Made by a program: the position numbers and the translations under genes
NCBI GenBank assembly: GCA_021732945.1
Contig: JAKFWB010000119.1
Span: 1 to 7,311 of the forward strand
Reading direction: 5' to 3'
From: Porphyrobacter sp.
GTDB lineage: Bacteria > Pseudomonadota > Alphaproteobacteria > Sphingomonadales > Sphingomonadaceae
Length of the DNA: 7,311 nt
In this document: positions 5,590-7,311 of the stretch, one piece after another
Numbering within the stretch: the first letter of the stretch is position 1
Layout of the letters: every line of letters starts with the position of its first letter
The notes under the pieces: generated by a model
Seen by the model: only the letters and a program-made list of their open reading frames with translations
What the model was told of the DNA's origin: nothing
Database searches by the model: none

Positions 5590-6600
5590 ATGATAAATTC
5601 GCTTCAGGCAGGAAGGTTCCTTGCTGCAATGGCAGTTGTATTCCATCATGCCGTTATCAGTGTCGCGGAATTTGTGGATACACCTCCGAGGTCAGTCGCA
5701 ACGTTTCTTGATTACGGATATCTTGGCGTTGATTTTTTCTTTGTGCTTTCTGGATTTATTATTCATTATACAATGACATCAAAGCCTAAGCCGGCATTGC
5801 AGTTTGTATTTGAACGCCTTGGACGAATTTTTTTGCCATATTGGCCCATAGCCGTTGCAATGGTGGCAGCATACACGATCCTTCCGCAATTGAGTGGCAG
5901 CGGCAGAGAGTGGGGCTGGCTCTCAAGCCTGACTTTATTTCCTACAGCCTTTCCACCTGCCCTGAGCGTAGCGTGGACCTTGCAGCATGAATTAGCATTT
6001 TATTTGATCTACGCGATGTTGTTTTTCTCAAAACGGCTTACGCTTGGATTATCGATGTGGTGTGGGTCTCTTGCTTTAGCAAATTTAACAATTTTTCCCG
6101 AAGGGCCAATTACAAAATTATTACTTGATCCGATAAACGTAGAATTTATCGCAGGAGTTGCCGCGTCCCATGTGTTTAATAGGCTTACCCTTGATAAATT
6201 GAAGTATTTTTCATTTGCATCCATCGTCTTAGTATTTTTGTTCTTATAATTCGGAAGTGAGCGTAGCGAGAGTTGGATTGTTTGTTTGGCAATTGCTGCT
6301 GCTTTGCCTTTGCTATGTCGGGCCGAGGCTAGCGGAATTTTCTCGGTTCCTTCTTGGCTCGTTTTTGGAGGATCAGCCTCCTATGCGATCTACTTAACAC
6401 ACAATCCTTTTATTTCTTTGTTTTCACGTGTAATTGCTGAAATGCAGATGGGATGGTTCGCAGCGATTGTACTTGCGACCATTATAAGTTCATTGGTAGG
6501 AATTGTTTACTATTTATTGTGCGAACGCCAACTTATGAGAATTTTTAATAGAAATAAGGCAATGCTGTTGGGCAGAATTTCTAATCAACTTGCGCATTGA
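5590..6600 (+). pseudogene. Acyltransferase_3 (OafA-like) membrane O-acyltransferase, broken by one in-frame TAA
   Basis: Acyltransferase_3 proteins are multi-pass inner-membrane enzymes that O-acylate exported glycans such as O-antigen, exopolysaccharide or peptidoglycan; the substrate here is unknown. Seen: start MINSLQAGRFLAAMAVVFHH with the conserved R9-x10-H20 pair; G-Y-L-G-V-D-F-F-F-V-L-S-G-F at 43-56; R-L-G-R-I-F-L-P-Y near 76-84; W-T-L-Q-H-E-L-A-F-Y at 129-138; and near the C-terminus G-G-S-A-S-Y-A-I-Y-L-T-H at 260-271. At least eight hydrophobic segments are apparent. Codon 220 (6247-6249) is TAA, but both sides are in the same frame and together give 336 codons, close to the family's usual size. 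The 219-residue product would lose the last membrane segments and the S-Y-x-I-Y-x-T-H motif, so it is probably inactive. The ATG at 5590 is chosen because AAGG lies 7 bases before it; the ATG at 5572 has no ribosome binding site and sits at the predicted transcription start. Confidence 0.85.
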
Positions 6601-6704
6601 TGTCAGCTTTCGTCTTAGGTAAAGCCTTGAGGGGCAAAAAGTTAGTCGTCAGGCGCATCGATGGGCTGAACAAATTGGCTGAGAAAGCCCGCTGCTAGCC
6701 CGCA

Positions 6705-7311
6705 CTATTGCCGCACGGCGCTCACCAGCCATGCCTTGCAGCCCAGCATGACGCCTTCGCCGTCCCGGTGATGGCGGGCAAACATTGCGACAAGATCGGC
6801 GCGCGCAGCATCGCGGACATCCGCGCCCGCTTCGGCGAGCGCCCTGCCGACCGCCATCGACGCGAGCACGAAATCGGTCGCTTCCTCAGGCGTAGCGCCC
6901 GGACCGCCGACGGCCTGAACGCCAGCGTAGGGGACAACTTCCATGCCGCCGAACCCCGCACCGGTCAGCACCTCTTCGAGATAGCCGAGGTCTTCGAAAG
7001 CGAACGGCCCCGGCGTGCGCGGGATGGCGGGCGGGATGTCGATGTGGCTGCGCACAACGCCCATCATTTCCATCATCCAAAGATTGTCACGCGGGTTGGC
7101 CCAGACGGCAAGGTCGATCCGCGCACCGGGTTTGAGCATCGCGCACAGGTTGGTGAAGGCAGGTATTGGCGCTTCGAAGAACATCGAGCCAAAGCGCGAG
7201 AACAGGCGGTCGAACGGTGGGTCATCAAGCGTCGCGGCTGCTGCATCGGCCCAGACGAAGCGCGCCGTGCTGCCTGTTTCGGCGGCGCGCTCGTTGGCCC
7301 GCTCGATCAGC
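6705..7311 (-). CDS. Class I SAM-dependent methyltransferase, N-terminus beyond the right edge
   Basis: Only the C-terminal 201 residues are in the window; the frame is open from 7310 to a TAG at 6705-6707. Seen: F-D-R-L-F-S-R-F-G-S-M-F-F-E-A-P-I-P-A-F-T-N-L, then a motif resembling L-K-P-G-A-R-I-D-L-A-V-W. These are the post-motif II and motif III regions of the Methyltransf_11/25 (UbiE-like) fold, in which small-molecule methyltransferases follow the aspartate strand with F-S-R-F-G. The glycine-rich SAM-binding motif I would lie to the right of the window. A variable C-terminal half (residues about 75-201) would set substrate choice, which cannot be read. High G+C content matches the core genome, so this is probably host sequence flanking the acquired segment. 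It converges on the acyltransferase, with 104 bases between them. Confidence 0.85.
   Translation of the reverse strand, partial: LIERANERAAETGSTARFVWADAAAATLDDPPFDRLFSRFGSMFFEAPIPAFTNLCAMLKPGARIDLAVWANPRDNLWMMEMMGVVRSHIDIPPAIPRTPGPFAFEDLGYLEEVLTGAGFGGMEVVPYAGVQAVGGPGATPEEATDFVLASMAVGRALAEAGADVRDAARADLVAMFARHHRDGEGVMLGCKAWLVSAVRQ

Larger units (their letters stand above)
5517..6640. other. Probable horizontally acquired low-G+C segment at the tRNA-Ser 3' end
   Basis: Sampled lines inside (from 6001 and 6181) are 40% and 32% G+C against 65% in the core (from 3001). The segment starts right after the tRNA CCA, a favoured integration point, and carries a single acyltransferase with A+T-rich codon use unlike its neighbours. 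I see no integrase and no repeat of the tRNA 3' end on the right side, so the boundaries are approximate. The right edge is placed where composition rises again. A small insertion by homologous exchange is as likely as an integrative element. Confidence 0.5.

Noticed and set aside
5207..5629. Minus-strand open frame of 140 codons across the tRNA locus
   Set aside because: It is the antisense of the tRNA-Ser and its duplicate; the GGIRTHGRLAPTAVFKTAAL-type peptide is a well-known spurious translation of serine tRNA genes, and the repeated KTAALNHSATCP simply reflects the 36-base duplication.
5207..6249. Stop-codon reassignment or programmed readthrough explaining both in-frame stops
   Set aside because: The codons differ (TAG and TAA), TAG ends the methyltransferase normally, and no readthrough context or selenocysteine-type structure is evident.
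5963..6268. 11-base repeat TGAGCGTAGCG at 5963-5973 and 6258-6268
   Set aside because: It occurs in different reading frames with no flanking similarity; two short matches in about 1 kb do not indicate a mobile or regulatory repeat.
6286..6600. Independent small membrane protein starting at a TTG after the TAA
   Set aside because: There is no ribosome binding site before the TTG, and the peptide is the in-frame C-terminal part of the acyltransferase.
6601..6704. Possible terminators between the convergent acyltransferase and methyltransferase
   Set aside because: Only four- or five-pair stems are found (for example GGCT/AGCC near 6670-6690) with poor U-tracts, so no terminator can be supported; nothing else is visible in this gap.
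5517..7311. Right-hand attachment repeat matching the tRNA 3' end
   Set aside because: I read the region after the acyltransferase for the T-arm or acceptor sequence and found none; the shared GTAAAGCC at 5525 and 6619 is only eight bases.

Overview
The window looks like a G+C-rich alphaproteobacterial chromosome, most likely order Sphingomonadales (Erythrobacter/Sphingomonas-like). That placement is inferred from the gene order, the high-G+C coding style and the protein family variants; no marker gene here fixes the taxon. A sampled 60-base line in the core (from 3001) is 65% G+C.

Bases 1-5224 hold a tightly packed minus-strand cluster, in transcription order: an MltB-type lytic transglycosylase, a D-Ala-D-Ala carboxypeptidase (PBP5/6-like), thymidylate kinase (tmk), DNA polymerase III delta' (holB) and methionyl-tRNA synthetase (metG, running off the left edge). 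The last four genes are chained by stop/start overlaps (ATGA for carboxypeptidase-tmk and tmk-holB, 8 bases for holB-metG), so they are probably one translationally coupled operon. It joins peptidoglycan turnover to dTTP synthesis, the replisome clamp loader and translation. The transglycosylase shows an in-frame amber codon between a Met-Arg N-terminus and the hydrophobic core of its signal peptide.

Bases 5225-5426 separate this cluster from a divergently oriented, intact tRNA-Ser(UGA) at 5427-5516. The gap holds a perfect 36-base copy of the 5' half of that tRNA (5313-5348), breaking off inside the anticodon loop, followed by a 78-base structured spacer. This resembles a recombination scar at a tRNA locus.

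Right after the tRNA, base composition falls sharply (sampled lines 40% and 32% G+C) across a plus-strand integral-membrane acyltransferase of the Acyltransferase_3/OafA type with its own sigma70-like promoter. Its reading frame is whole except for one in-frame TAA at codon 220 of 336, so it is probably a recently inactivated gene. The composition and tRNA-proximal position suggest horizontally acquired cargo, for example for O-acylation of a surface polysaccharide. High G+C returns at about 6640, and a minus-strand class I SAM-dependent methyltransferase (6705 to the right edge, N-terminus missing) closes the window.

The main surprises are the tRNA half-duplication beside the foreign-looking segment and two single-codon nonsense interruptions in otherwise well-preserved genes on either side of it. 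I see no evidence of a complete new multi-gene system.
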